Shown here piece after piece: positions 12,901 to 27,900 of a DNA stretch of 64,000 bases. The number at the start of each line of letters is the position of its first letter. The stretch's first letter is position 1. Source of the DNA: Gari tellinella (lineage: Eukaryota > Mollusca > Bivalvia > Cardiida > Psammobiidae); NCBI GenBank assembly GCA_922989275.2, contig OV277862.1, positions 66,663,832 through 66,727,831 on the forward strand. The letters are read 5' to 3'. Both the position numbers and the translations under genes were made by a program. Under the pieces are notes generated by a model. It did no database searches and had not been told where the DNA came from. It saw only the letters and a program-made list of their open reading frames with translations.

Positions 12901-15900
12901 GCGAACGTGTATTCACGGCTGCAATGTCGTCTGCTTAAAATTTTTAGCTGCTGTTTTTCTCAAAGTTACATAATGGACATTTTGACAGAGAAAACTTAAT
13001 GACGAGTGACAAACAGCTTGAATCGAGATCAGACGCCGTGTCACGCGGCGTCTGATATGGATTTAAGCTGTTTTCAAATGAAAGCCAGTTTCCCTCCCTA
13101 TAACGACTCCCTCCGAACAAAGCACACACTTTTTGTCTCACATTGGGTGTCGTTGAAGAGAGGGAGCGCTGTAGTCAAAAACGGACCACACTAAATTTGA
13201 CATTTGAGCTGTCCATTAAAAGTTTCAGGGTTGAAAGATGTAACGAACTATTGATATCTGCCAAAGTGTGTAAACCCGGATCAGAGGGTTCCTATATCAA
13301 CCCTCTCAAGAGGGTCTACAATGTTTGCATATACATGTACTATTATACACTGTTTATCAGGTAAAATATTAGCAAAGAACGAGTATATATACGCCACACG
13401 GGTTCTTGAAGTTATAAAGCTTTTGAGTTGATTTTGAGATCGTTCTCAAACATTGGATTGGTCCGAGTTGAGCTTTTGTTTGAGTTGAGCTTCATAACCT
13501 TGGGTCCAGGGCTTGCGAGTTGAAGGCAACTACCTTTGAGCACAGTTTCAACCCCAAGGTTACAGACACCAGACGAACGGTCTGTTATTTGCTTGCCCTC
13601 AAAGCATTTTTTCCAATCGTTCTTGCCATTTAGTGTCCCTTTCATGTTTTTGTCTTTCTTATTCACTTTGCCCTGAAAATATAAGATGAAAAGTTAAGAC
13701 TGATAGCCTTAATGATGCTTAACTATGTATTCCTGATAAATCAGGATACACACATTAAGACTTGTATTAATAAACTCATTCACCCCTGAAACTTTTTATG
13801 GACAATTCGAATTTCAAAATATGTCTCGTCAGATTTTGACTATTTAGGGATGATTTTAACAATATATTTCAAAATGACAAACAGTGTAGACCCTGATCAG
13901 GGGGCTCATTAAGGAGTCCCCTGATCAGGATATATACACTGTTTGCATAGGACAAGTGTAATCTTGACATGTACTCTGTTGTTAATGACGACTATGCTCG
14001 TCGCTAGGGTTGAATGTGTAAAGTATTGTGATGTGTTTAAGCATATATTACAAAGCATGTGCCTATGAAGAGACCACGCAAATATGCCTACCATTGCTAT
14101 ACTATTACCGATAGAATTAAAATAATTATAAAAGAATGAAACTTATTCAAAATACAAAAAGGTGGATGTTTTTGGGTCTATATAAAGAATAGATTAAACT
14201 TAAAATGCTTCAAATCAAAGGTAGTCGGAAAGATAAATTCGTTATACCGTGCTTATTGTACCTAATATGGAATATAGTGTCATTAAAAATTGGTATAGGA
14301 CTCGGCGAAATACTTAGGTCACCGGTCCATATACACAATACATGTAGTTAAATTACATCTAATACAATCACTATATAAATGATGTGAGGAAATGGTAATA
14401 TACTGTCACAGATTGTATTTTCATTTAGGTCTAGACAAATCAGTCTGCAATAAATTCTTTGCGACTTGGAAAGGAATAATATAGATACATTGCTAACTTC
14501 CGTAGTGTTAATTAAGCTCTACATGACATGCGTTTGTTAAAAAAGAAGCAGTTTGGATCATCAGTGTAATATTCCGAATTATACTGTGATTTTATATCTG
14601 AAAACGAGTTCATCCTTAACGAAACATTCACAATAAAAGCAGAGGCGACATTCCCTAGGAATATCTAAATCCCTGCTGTGCTCTTTCAATAAACAGATAG
14701 ATTAACCCTTAGCCTGCCACTCACGACTATAGCTCCATATGCAAACAGCTTGGATCCGGATGAGACGCCGAGTAACTCGGCGTCTCATCCGGATCCAAGC
14801 TGTTTGACACTCGGACAACATTTTCAGCAATTTTGAGCAACTTTGAAGCACTTTGAAACTTGAAGCAGACGAAAAATATAGCAGACGACAATTTATTTGG
14901 CGGGCTATGGGTTAAGCTTCTGAATGCTCAGCAAAACATGTTCGGAATTTTGCAAAACCAATTGCATTTACATAAAGTTTTATTCCTATTGTTAACTTAA
15001 AATCTTTATTATATGATAATATGGTATTTCCAAGCATTTCATTTTCCACGTCTGCACATATTGGTTTTCAAGTCGCTGTACATATATCTGCCAAAACAAG
15101 GAAAGATTATGAATATGCTGGTTTTCCCAAACACTCCGAAACCATTTTTTATAAAGATTCATCCCAATATTTGAAACAAAGTTTTTATAGCTGTTTTTAT
15201 CAAAACGTACAAGCAATTTATAGCAAAGATTTATATGCCTTTTACGGTTACATGTTAAAGGCTTAATCCAATCTTAATACATGTACATCGCTTTGGCGAA
15301 TATATATAGATTGGTCACTTTCCAAAATCGCCTAATACGGCATTGTTACAAGCGTTACTATTAAGATTTAAAAACTGTTTAATACATATAAATGAATACA
15401 TTCACAGCAACCTACATCGCATGTAATTAGTATTTTGTATTTCTCCACGGAGTTGTCGGTTGGTCTAATGACCATACATATCTGGTCATCGTTACTTTGC
15501 AGATACACATTTTGTCTGTGAAGCTGGTCAGCGTCTTCCTCTTCGATGGTTGGTACAGTCGTTACGTAAGCTGGCTTGTCTACCTATATGTTAAAACAAA
15601 GTGGCATAAAATGAGTATTCCCGTTTAACGTGAATAGTTGCTATGTGACGTTAAATTGGTAGTTGCTTTTGCTGGTCATGTGCTGAGTCAGCGGTTTTAA
15701 GCTGCCAGCAACGATAATCTGCCAATCAAATTTTCCTAACAAGAGTTTCATTTTGGCGGCAATAAAAAAAAATTAATCCAGTCTTCACGAAAACGGAAAA
15801 ATCGATAACCGATTCTGGGGCCCGTTTCATAAAACTTCGTACGAAAAATGTTGTCGTAAGTCAGATTATAAAAATCTCAATTATTATTTATTTCTCCGTC

Positions 15901-18900
15901 TAATCCTGTCTTGGTACATCTCTTTAAAATCGTATTGAAAAGACGATTCCAAAGAGATGTCACAAGCCAGAATTAAATAGAGAAATCAGAAATTAAATGT
16001 ATTTTAAAGTTTTGACTTACGACCGATTTTGTCGTTAGGAGTTTTATGAAACGGGCCCCAGATTGGCCAAAGGCGCAGAATTCCCCCCAACTGCGTTTTA
16101 ATTAGAGTCACATTGTAAGGCAGTGATATGGTGTTTCAATTGATTTAAATCTACCTATAAGATATACATACATATTCCTCAAGATCTGTTCAGAATCAAG
16201 TTGATCTCTTTACAGCGGTCTTGATAAAGGGACTCTTCTGTCTAACTTACCTGAAATTCTACCTTTAAGGTGCCTTTGAATGTATCAGTGTCCTCCATAT
16301 CGATGTCTAAGTAGACTTCCTTGGAATTGATTTGCGAAGCACGTCCTGACAGATCCGCATTGACCACCTTCTTTCCCTCATACAGCTGAGTATTTAAGGA
16401 TTAAACTGCACATTTAGATGTTTTACGATTATATGAAATACAATAAAGCTATTCAAAGTAGATGAAGACGCCCCCTCGAACTATATCGTTTATTCGCGCG
16501 CAACCATGGTCTAACCTATACTTATTAAGATAGAGTTCAATGTATGTCGTGGGGCTAATGCCAGAAGGTACCAAACAACACTTTGGCCTAAAATGACTTT
16601 TCTGCATTTTTGAATATGTTTACATCATGCCTTTATATGCTGTTAATGTCAAACCTACATACCCAACCAATTTTGATTTATGATGTAATGACGAAAGGTA
16701 CCAAGTGATAAAATACTAAATGATTAGTGCCAGAAGGTACCAAGCGACAACCTGTTTATGCCAGAAGGTATCATGTGTTCATATGGTACCTTCTGGCATT
16801 TGTTACATTATAGTAATTGATTTGTAGACTGCATGAACATATGTTTATTTAGTACCTTATAGAACTAGACTGGAATACACAACCCAGACACATATATCAG
16901 AGATAAGGAGTTTCATTTTACAGGGTGATCAAATTAGTAGTCCGTGTAAAGTGATAAACATGTAAGGCATTGTTGTTTACTTTGTTTCACAGTTTTACTG
17001 GAGTTTATTCCGATATTTTGCAGATTTATTGAGATTGTTTTTAAAGATAGACCATGGAGAAAGGACTTTCTCCATGGATAGACTAAGCAAAAAAAATGAG
17101 TATCAAAAGCAAGTTTGCTATTTTTATACTTTGATATATACAGTCAACCGTACATATGCACTCTGTTGAAAGTTAAGGACAAATGGCAACTTCATACAAA
17201 TCAAAAGTAATGTAAGAGGCTCCTATTTGATTAACTTTGTCCTGTTAAGTTGTCATTTTAAAAATAGACTATGACTTTTCCCAATTTAGTGGCTGCTTTT
17301 AATGCAGATTTTGTTGTAATTAATGCTATTAGTTTTGTATTAATTGCAATCAATATTACTAAATAATAACTTATATCAATCCAAACTTGAGTCTTGGGTT
17401 ATTTCACTGATTAATCTTGTTATTTTATCAGGTTTTACATCTATTGAAAAAGATGAAAGCTATTATGATTGATTGAATACATAAAATGATTGGCTGTTCT
17501 GATTAAGGATGATGTAAATTCAGATAATAACTGTACAGTGAGGCGAAAACTAATACAGGGAAGCCACCAGTGAAAGAAAATGTAATGCCAATGTAGACAA
17601 AAATTACATTCCCTGAGCAGGCGCAAAGTGAAAAACAATATGCGTAAAATAGTATTACACTGCGACAGAAATAATCAGTCCGCATAGAAAGTTATGTACA
17701 TGTGAGCACTTCAAACACTGGTGAAATTTCAAATCAAATGCTCAACTTTCACAGGGACAGTTATTTTTAATGTGATCAAAACTGCAAGTCAGAAAAATAA
17801 CACCACAAAAAGGCACTGTACACAAAGGCATATATAAAGATGTTCAAGTAGGGAGAAGAAATGTAATCCTAGAAATGGGAACAATGTAAGAAAAGAATCT
17901 GAAAACTCAATAGATAGTAAAGTTCAAGCTGCTAAATCAGTTAAATTATACAACTCTGACAAATGTAGATACAAATGTTGTCATACTTTACTGAAGTATG
18001 ACGTTAACAAACGTTTGAATTTTACAATAATTTGAACAGCTATGAATAGCAAAAGTAGTACATTTGTGTAATAGTTGAGGGGGATATACCAAGCAGATAA
18101 GGTAAGGATAAAATAAATGCATCTCAAAAACTAAAATAGCAAAAATGATGACACACAAGAAATGATGTGTGAACAAATTATATTGGTAAAGGAAAATAGT
18201 CAATTATTCACTCTCTGAACAGCAATACGTCATATACCAGTCTGTTGGAAAAAGACATGCGAGGAAAGACTCCAAGTAAGACAGCCATTGAAAAAGTAAT
18301 TGTATAAAATATCAGAAAATTATTCTGAGAGCAAGATACATGTTCTCGATTGTTCTACAAGCAAAGAAACGACCAAAGCTCATTATGCACACTGTATGAC
18401 AAGCAAACACAAGCAGGAACAAGTTTAGGAGATGTGTATGCTTTACACAAAAACAGAAAGAAATAGAATGTGAGGAAAAAACAACAGATAAAGGTAGAAT
18501 TATTTCAAACAAAAGCGAGTGTGTTACAGCTTTTGATTTGCAAGAGATTTTAACAATGCCATGATAATTGGACTACACTAGAAAAGTGTGCTGCTTTAAC
18601 GTAATAATATAATTTAGGAGACACGCAGGGGGATGAACCCCAATGTAAAAATTGTTCCTGTAAGATATACATGGCTCATAAAGAACTTCATGACCATTTT
18701 GTCACATATTTAATAGGGAAAAACTTTTTCAAGAAATTCATGTTCAAAGGTCTACAAGACAAAAGTTAATAAGCTACAATTGACTAACCGTTGATCAATG
18801 TTAATTTGTTTTATGATTCAAATCGTCCCATCTCTGTGTTCAAGAAAAAGGAACTCGTGAGTATTTGGGATCGAGATATTAATCAAGAGCAATTCTACCA

Positions 18901-21900
18901 GTACCATGCATCTCTCTCAGACAGTTAACAAACAGAAAATAGATGTGCATAATTGAGTCTGATAACAGAGGTACAGACATACAGTGAATATTTAAGTGAC
19001 AATGATGTAAAGTTAGATGTTGAATATCATTATAACTACTTATTTATTGAGAACATGTTTTATTCCATGTATTTAACTATTGTTAGATAGACATGGTATG
19101 TTTCATTGTTAGTTAGGTATTAAAATTTGCCATGAAGCGCTGACATCAAATTATATGTATGCAATATATAATATAATATATATTGATGCACAAGAAACAT
19201 TTTAAATCATAATAAATAACAATTAGCAGAATATTTATGTCCGTTATCTTCTACCATAAGTATGTTTTGTACCTTTTTGCTTTACTAAGTTGTTAGTTTT
19301 ACTAGAATAGTTGATGCCAGAAGGTACCATTTGATCACTTGGTACCTTTGAGCTCTGACTTTTATTAATGCCATAAGGTACCAAAACATTAAATTAGTGA
19401 TTAAACTTTAATTACTCTGATTAAAATATCCAACTTTACACTGATCAAACATCTAAAGTTATTTAATATACAGGAAAAGTTTTTAGATAATTGGTTAGTT
19501 TCTTTAAATTGATTTTAAAATATCTAGAACAGCCTTAATGTTTTGTTACATAACCCTTCCATCGCCTAGTTTTATTCTTTGTGTCCGCTATGATTTCGTA
19601 GTTGATAATACGTGTATTAATTATTGTTATGTGTAATAGTACTAGTATTACAGTGGTAGTAATAAAACAATTAAATATCATTATGATAAGTAGAAGTGGT
19701 AGTAGAGCATCATCATCATTATCATCAACATCATCATCATACTCGTCATTAACATATCAAATGCCTGTCAAGAGTACTTATCATATGCAAACAGTGTATA
19801 CCCTGATCAAGGAGCCCCTCTGATCAGGGTCTACACTGTTTGTCATTTTGTAAAATATTGTTAAAATCCACACTTATTATTTAAAAATCGACTAGATTTA
19901 TTTTGTAAACTAGAATTGTCCACTAAAAGTTCCAGTGGTGAATGAGTTAAAAAAAAACTTAAAACTGAATTATTCCAGGAATTTAGAATTTACCCCAATT
20001 ATAACATCATCCTTTTCCGTGTATACATCCGGTAGTTGCAGTGATAATGATGAGCCCTCGACAGGTGTCTTGCCCACGTCGCCTGTAGAGAGGCTGGCGA
20101 GATTGACGGAGGTCGGTGAACTGTCGGTGTTACCAAATGTCTTCACTGCCCCTATACCAATTGGCACACTCCGGGTAAGTTTGGAAAGCATGTTTTGTAT
20201 CCGAGATGACTGCTCCTGTCTCTTTATAAATCAATAAGTAGATTTTACAGGGCATGGGTCACCAAAACGGCTCTCCTATATAACTTATATAAAATGCGTC
20301 ATTTCCAAGGTCAACAAAATACAAGTTTTTATTCCAACCACAGGTGCTACCCTATATTTCCCACAAAGATACACCCTTGCACAAGTGAAAAATGCAGAGA
20401 AAGTAGGGGGTCATGTGGCATTATAAGAAAAATCTCTTGGCTTCAGTGACATGACTGGTGTTTTGCTACATTTTGAAATAGGCACCGGCTAAAACAGAGA
20501 CATGTCACTTCAGTTCACATAGTTTCTCCAAAAACCCATCTATTATGACAGAAAGTCTTTGCATATATTCTCTAGCACCCATGTATTACATAAAAGGCTC
20601 AAAATAGTAAATATTTGTTGACAAAAAGCTATTCTAAGGCAAAAAAAAAAGTTTGGCACTATTTCTTTGCCGGACTTCTTTCGACTACACCATGAAGCAC
20701 TTCTAGTCTTTTTGTTGGCCCAATACCTACATATTCAGTCAAACCCACATGTACCAGTGTCGTTAACTAACAATACCCTATATACTAATACATCTACACG
20801 GTACAGTTCCTATTTACATGGTCATTTTTAAAATGTGTTGTGATCAACAACAGCCTTGAAAGTAGTGTATGTAATTATATTTTTTTTTCATATATTATAA
20901 TGTTTGATTAATGATTTCCCAAAATCCCATTGAATATGATCTGGTTGTTTACACTATCGATATGCCACAAAATGTAATACTACTGTACAACGATATCACT
21001 GAGGTGACAGACCAAATATATCTGGCCTTTTCAGTTAATTCCAAAGTTTCTAATTGACCGATGGAACACACACCTCAATGTAGATAATGTGCCCTGTTTT
21101 CAATAGCCAATGAAAACCACCGTTACAATTTGACTCAGAAAAATTCCAAAGCCATCGTCACGGTTCTCCAGACATTGGAGGGATCTACTACAACAACAAC
21201 AACAACATGGCGAACGACAAATAAAACAGTATATTAACGAAGGTAATAATATGTATTTAGGCTGAACGGAAAAGGCAAAATTGTACTAATAAAAACGGAA
21301 TATCACCAGTGTGTTCTCAGCAGTCTTGTATCAGTTGGTTGTGTAATCCAGATCACAGCGGTCTTGTATCAGTTGATTACACAACCAACTCGAACTTTTA
21401 TTATATACCTAAATTGGTTGGGTCAAGATATATATGTTGTTAAACCAAATAATCAAAAACATGTAGCATGTATGTTAAAACTCCTCCGTACACCTACATA
21501 CAATCTGAAACTATTTTTGGAAGTTAGTTGACCAACAACAATTACATCATTATTTATATTGATGACGTATTGATTTATTCTTGATATAATCCGTTATTTC
21601 TATCGGTTCGATTGAGAAGTAGCTTTTTGCAAATAACGTTCATTTAAGCGTTTAAAGTGTATGAATTGACCTGCTTTAAGCTTAATCCTTTGGAGGAAAA
21701 CATTACAAGTGAATGTTGGGGGTTATTTATGTTAATCAACGCTTGGTTTCAACGTTTTCAAAAATAGCATCGAAACCTGGAATTCCGAAACGTCACGCAC
21801 AACGCTTCTTTATATAATTAGATCGTATAAAACGTGTGTTGCATAAAAGCTGTGACGTCGTCATCTGATTCCAAGATGTCAACCACCCTGTTGCGTTGTT

Positions 21901-24900
21901 GCTTAGTTTTGAGGAAGTTATTCACGAGAATATCAAACACTTCTTTAAGTCTGTCAGGGTTATAATTGAATCGGAATACCTTTGTTTTTTCCGTGCATTA
22001 CTTCAGAATGGAACAAAAGCAAGCTTTTTTCCGAATTAGGAATGGGACATAGTAATTGCTTTCCATATTCAATTTCATGTGTTATTCATAACCACATGCA
22101 TAGTAATTATTTTATACACCACAATCGATGTCACCTCCTGAGCCGTGTAGAAGGAAATATATCTTGTAATTGTATTAGTAAATAGGGGAAACATTTTTGT
22201 GGGATATTCTATTCCAGCGGGATATTCTATTCCATGATCTAATACCTTTTACAACTGTCAATTTAGACATTTTAATATTTGGAAACCCAAACTGTTCTCC
22301 TGATTGCAACAAAGTTATTTTAAGTTACATCCGAGCCTCCAACCGTTTTTGAATTCATGAATTTTATTTTAGCACTTTTCTTCCTTCCTCTCTTTTTCTA
22401 CTCTTTATGATGATATTAACATGGCAGTTTGTTTTCAAATTGCTATGCTATTTATACTGAAAATAGTAATGTTACCTCTATTATTTTCATGTCACTGTTT
22501 TGTTAATATCTGGGGAGCGGGTATTATATAATGTTGTAAAAACTTGTAGCCCATTCCCCTGCATGTATATTATATGCAATAAATATGTTTAAACTAGGGG
22601 AAACATTTTGAACGATACTGGGGAGAAGACGTTATTATCTTCCGTTTAAACGCAAACGAAACGCAAACGCAATGCACTAAAATGTAGTAAATGACAACCT
22701 TTTTTTTGTTTCCTCACTATTTATTTCAATCTTAACTCTTTCCTCCCTGAAACTTTAAATGGAAAATTCCAGTTTCCATTTTAGTCTAGTCCATTTCTGA
22801 CTTTTAAGGGATGTTTTTGTCAATGCTTGGCATTATGACAAACAGCGAAGACCCTGATCAGAGGGCTCCTTTCGGAGCCCTCTGATCTGGGTCTTCACTG
22901 TTTGCACAGGACAAGTGTACTATTCACATGTACACTGTTTGAAAAGGACGCCTATAAGCGGGACTAGGGTTCAAAGGGTTAATGGCAAACAGTTTGGAGC
23001 CTGGTTAGACGCAGGGTTACCCGACGTCTGGCCAGTCTCCAAACTCTTTTCAATTGAAGAAATAGTTTTAGCCAAAATCGCGACGAATAAGACCATACAC
23101 CGGCATTGACCCAATAACCTGTTTATAACTTTGAAGACATGTGATTACTTAAAGCAAGTTGAAAGTAAAGCAGAATGCACCTTAATGTGCATTCTGCTTT
23201 ACTTTTAGCCTGCTTTAAACAACCATCTGCTATGATATAGAAAACTATTTATAAGGTAAATGTCCATGATGGTATAAACTGGAACTATTTTCTTTATCGG
23301 AGGAATATATCAAATACGCTAAAAGTCGCTTCTATTGGGGACAGGGTTAATCACATTCACACTAGGAATGCATCATTGTGTCAAATATTCACGATGGAAG
23401 AGGCGACAATATATTTACCAAAATATGCGTCTGTTCTGAAACTGTTATTTTCACTGAAAACAATGGTGCTGGAAATCCCGGCGTCTGACCTGACCAAAGT
23501 CCAAACTGTTTGATACTCAGGTTTATATTCCTTAAGTTAAAATACCTAAATTCTAATTTGAGAAATAAAAGCAGACGACAAGTGTTGAAATCAAATACAG
23601 TCATGGTACATGTACTAAAGGGGTTAACCCCTTCACTGGCTTACGCCGAGCACAACATTTTTATTGCAAACAGTTTGGATCCTGATCAGACGCCGCGTTA
23701 CGCGGCGTCTGATCAGGATCCAAACTGTGTGACACTCATTTTAGTATTAATTCATTCAAATAGCAAAAATTAAAATTGAACAAATAAAAGCAGACGACAA
23801 TTGTTTAAAATTGATGACGTCACGGCAGTGAAGGGGTTAAACGACACAAAGAAGAAAGGTAAAGTACTTTTGTGTCATCAATTAAAAATGTCATTTGCAT
23901 TTTAACCCTTAGCCTGCCACTCACGACTATATCTCCATATGCAAACAGCTTGGATCCGGATGAGACGCCGAGTAACTCGGCGTCTCATCCGGATCCAAGC
24001 TGTTTGACACTCGGACAACATTTTCAGCAATTTTGGGTAACTTTGAAGCACTTTGAAACTTGAAGCAGGCGAGAAATATAGCAGACGACAATTTATTTGG
24101 CGGGCTAAGGGTTAAGGTACAATTGCTTTTCATTGAAAGTTCCTATAACTCTGTCAACACTATGGACCTGTTTAAAATATATACATTACATTTGCAAACA
24201 ATACTCGTATATACCCTGATCAGAGGATTCCTTTAGGAGCCCTCTGATCAGGGTCTGCACTGTTTGCAAATTTACCTAGAAGTTTTAAACTGCCCATTAT
24301 TTAAAGAAGACTGGTTCATGTTTTTGTAACTAAAATATCGACATGGGAATCTAATAAACGCAATTTGTTTGCACACTATCTTTATCCGGTCGTCATCTTG
24401 TATGAAACCTTTCTCAATAGTAAAGACAAATATTAAGGCAGTAAGCCCCTATTGAGATCGGGCAAATGTGGATCAATATTAATAATCTATGCCCAGCAAC
24501 TCTCGTCAACCGATGGTCATTTTCAACCGATCAACCGATCGCTAGAAAGCTACCCAGGAGAATACGTTATTCTTTCCAAATAAACGCGTTTACGTTAAAA
24601 CTATTATCTACATTGCAAACAGGCTCCAAACTGTTTGCAACTCGGCCGGGAAATCCGGCGTCTGATCAGGCTCTAAACCGTTTGCCTTCCATGTTTAAAT
24701 TAACATTCAGAATTGTCAAAGAGTAGTCCTTTTCTACATTTTATGGCAATGCGTTTGCGTTTCGTTTGCGTTTAAACGGGAAAAAATAACGTTTTCTCCA
24801 CTGTACCACATAAACATAACAGGGCTTCCATTTCTACGGATTTTTCCTAAATCTTCGGATTTTTTTCTAGTATATGGTAGCTTAAAGCAGGCGCATTCTG

Positions 24901-27900
24901 CCTTACTTGCAGTCTGCTTTAAGTAGTCACGTGTCAACAAAACTAGAATCAGACGATGGGGTAAAGGTACGATTCGTAAAATCAAACTTGAAAAATGCAA
25001 ATTTGGAAATCTTAGGATATTTCATGTTAACTTATGGCAGCCCTGACATAAAGAAAACTTATTACCAGCTGTGCTCGGGATTCCAGTTGCATCTCTTTTT
25101 CTTCCTGACTCTTTAAAATCCCAATCCCTCTTTCCCTTTCAGAAATGTCTGAAACTTCCAGCGTTTCGTACTTTTCATCGTTTCCCATTTCGAAAAGATC
25201 ATCTCTAAATGTCCTGGCCTGGTCATCACTTTTAATTCCAATATACTCTTTCACATCATCGTCGACTATAGCTTCCGTCAATTTCCCAACGCCATGTACA
25301 AGTTCTATGGTGTTCAAAGAGAATAATTACAATACAGTGGACAGTTTGGAACCTGGTCAGACGTCCGGCGTCTGATCAGGATCGCAACTGTTTGACATTC
25401 GAAATGAAAATATTATAAAAACTGTAATTTCCTATATTTAACTGCATGCGTTTTTCTTTTCTTTTTGTTTAACTTAAAAATATTAACGTCTACTTTACTG
25501 TCACAATATTGCACTAAACATGTTTTATAATTCGTGTATATTATGTAGAGCAAAGTATATTGTGTATGGTCGGGGGACTTATTACAATTGAATAACTGTA
25601 TGACAAAACTTTCATATGGGTCTAATACATGAACCTTCTGATCGGGATCTGCACTGTTAGTCTCAGGAATAACACCAAGCTGCAATGATATACCAATCCA
25701 TAACCCATTTGTGCCCACGATCTCATATATGGAACATAGACAAACAGTGTAGACTCTGATCAGATGCCGCATTATGCGGCGTCTGATCAGAGTCTACACT
25801 GTTTGCTGATAGGAATTTCAATATAAAACAAAATGTAAATGAAAATTTTGACCAGGCATCCCTTTGATAAAAAATGGACTAATCCAATATATAAACACGG
25901 AAGAATCCACTGGGTATAAATGGGTTAAATTATCAAAGGAACCAGTGCACAACTTACTCATAAATGGGTTAAATACCAATATCACAACCATCTGCTATTT
26001 ACTCTTCAATCTTTTCCCATATCTTATAAATACTAAATTGTCTACTACCTTCTAGCATCTGAAAGTTTTCTTTACTAGCGGGTGTCTTATTTATTGTGTT
26101 AAAACTTGTGATCTAACCCTTTTACTTTATGTTCATGTATAGTTAAGATTGATTGTTTGTAAATTTCTTTGGAAAAAAAATACTAAATTGTCTTATACCT
26201 TCTAGCATATGAAAGTTTTCTTTACTAGGGGGTCTTCTTTAATGGGTTAGAACTTGTGATCTAACCCTTTTTCCTTTATGTTCATGTATAGTCAAGATTG
26301 ATTGTTTGTTAATTTATTTGGAAAAAATGTGTTTAAACTAAACTATACTAAACTTAAATAACAAAACAAACATGCATGTTACCGTCTGTAAAGTCGTTGA
26401 TTCATGTATAGTCAAGATTGATTGTTTGTAAATTTTCTTTGGAAAATAATATGTTTATACATGCATGTTACCTTCTGTAAAGTCGTTGAACTCGACTGAG
26501 TCCGAGTACTTTTCTGCTATTTGATCAAACCTGTCAATGACTTTGCCTACAGTATTTCCGGCCGCACCCTTGAGAAACAAAATGCAAAACAGTGTAAATA
26601 TAGCACAACGTAACACTTTCCTAATTGTAATAGAAGTCCACAAGCCTTTAACCCTTTCCTCCTTGAAACCTCAAATGGACAATTCTAAATTTCAATTTAG
26701 TCTTAGTCTATTTTTGACTTTTTAGGGTTGATATTTACAATATATGTCAAAGTGACAAACAGAGTAGACCCTGATCAGAGGGCTCCTTAAGGAGCCCTCT
26801 GATCAGGGTCTACACTGTTTCCATAGTACACGTGTACTCCTCACATGTACGTGACCAGGGTTCAAAGAGTTAACTCTTCCACTGCAAACGGTGCCAAAAG
26901 GCGTAAAAAGGCGTAAAAAGGCGACTTTGCAGACAATAGCGGCGTCTGATCAGGATCCGAACTGTTTGACACTCGAATCGACATTTCATTAATCAAATCA
27001 GCCCTAAAACTGACTTTTAAATATTGCAGACGACACTACCAATGCATACGATATGTTGGCGGTAATTGGGGTTATACAGAGCGAAAGAGTTAATATATAT
27101 TCTCATGTTACACCTTATTATAATATTCTTTGCAAATGGTAGTCATTTGTATCTCCTTCTAACAATTCCAGTACATGTAGTGCTTTTAAATTGTAAGTGT
27201 ACAGTGGAGAAAACGTTATTCTTTCTCAATAAACGCGTTTACGCTAAAACTATTATTTGCAGTGCAAACATTTTGGAACCAGATCAGACGCCGGGTAACC
27301 TGGCGTCTGATCAGGCTCCAAACTGTTTGCCACTCAGATTAAAATGAATAGTCAGAATTATCAAACAATTGTCATGTAATACGTTTAAGTGCTTTGCGTT
27401 TCGCTTGCGTTTAAACGGGAAAGAATAACGTTTTCTCCACTGTATGTTTAGATGACTTCTCCTTTTCAGGACTTTCAAAACTGTATGTACTCCAATATGT
27501 ATTAAGTAATGATAGTATTTTCCTTGTTTTATAGTGACTCATAGGTCGAAAGCAGCAGAGCCTCTATACAAAATGACAATGAAATTACAAGTTGTATAAA
27601 ATGCTAATGTACATGAATGTATGACATTAGCTATGCATGCCACTTATGTAACCATTCTGCCTGACTGTCTGGCTGGCTGCCTATATACACACTATGTATG
27701 TGTACAGTGGGGAAAACGTTATCCCCCCCCCCCCCCCCCATTAAACGCCTTTACGCTAAAACTATTAGTTTCATTGCAAACAGTTTGGAGCCTGATCAGA
27801 CATCGGGTAGAATTGTTATTGTCTACATTTACGTGTAATTGCGTTTCGGTTTAAACGGGAAATAATGACTTAAACTAAATATTGATATGACTGTCACACA

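Noticed and set aside
17441..18512. Several Phe/Tyr/Cys-rich minus-strand frames in intron 14
   Set aside because: Composition follows the A-rich + strand; no splice-site pairing, phase fit or domain pattern.
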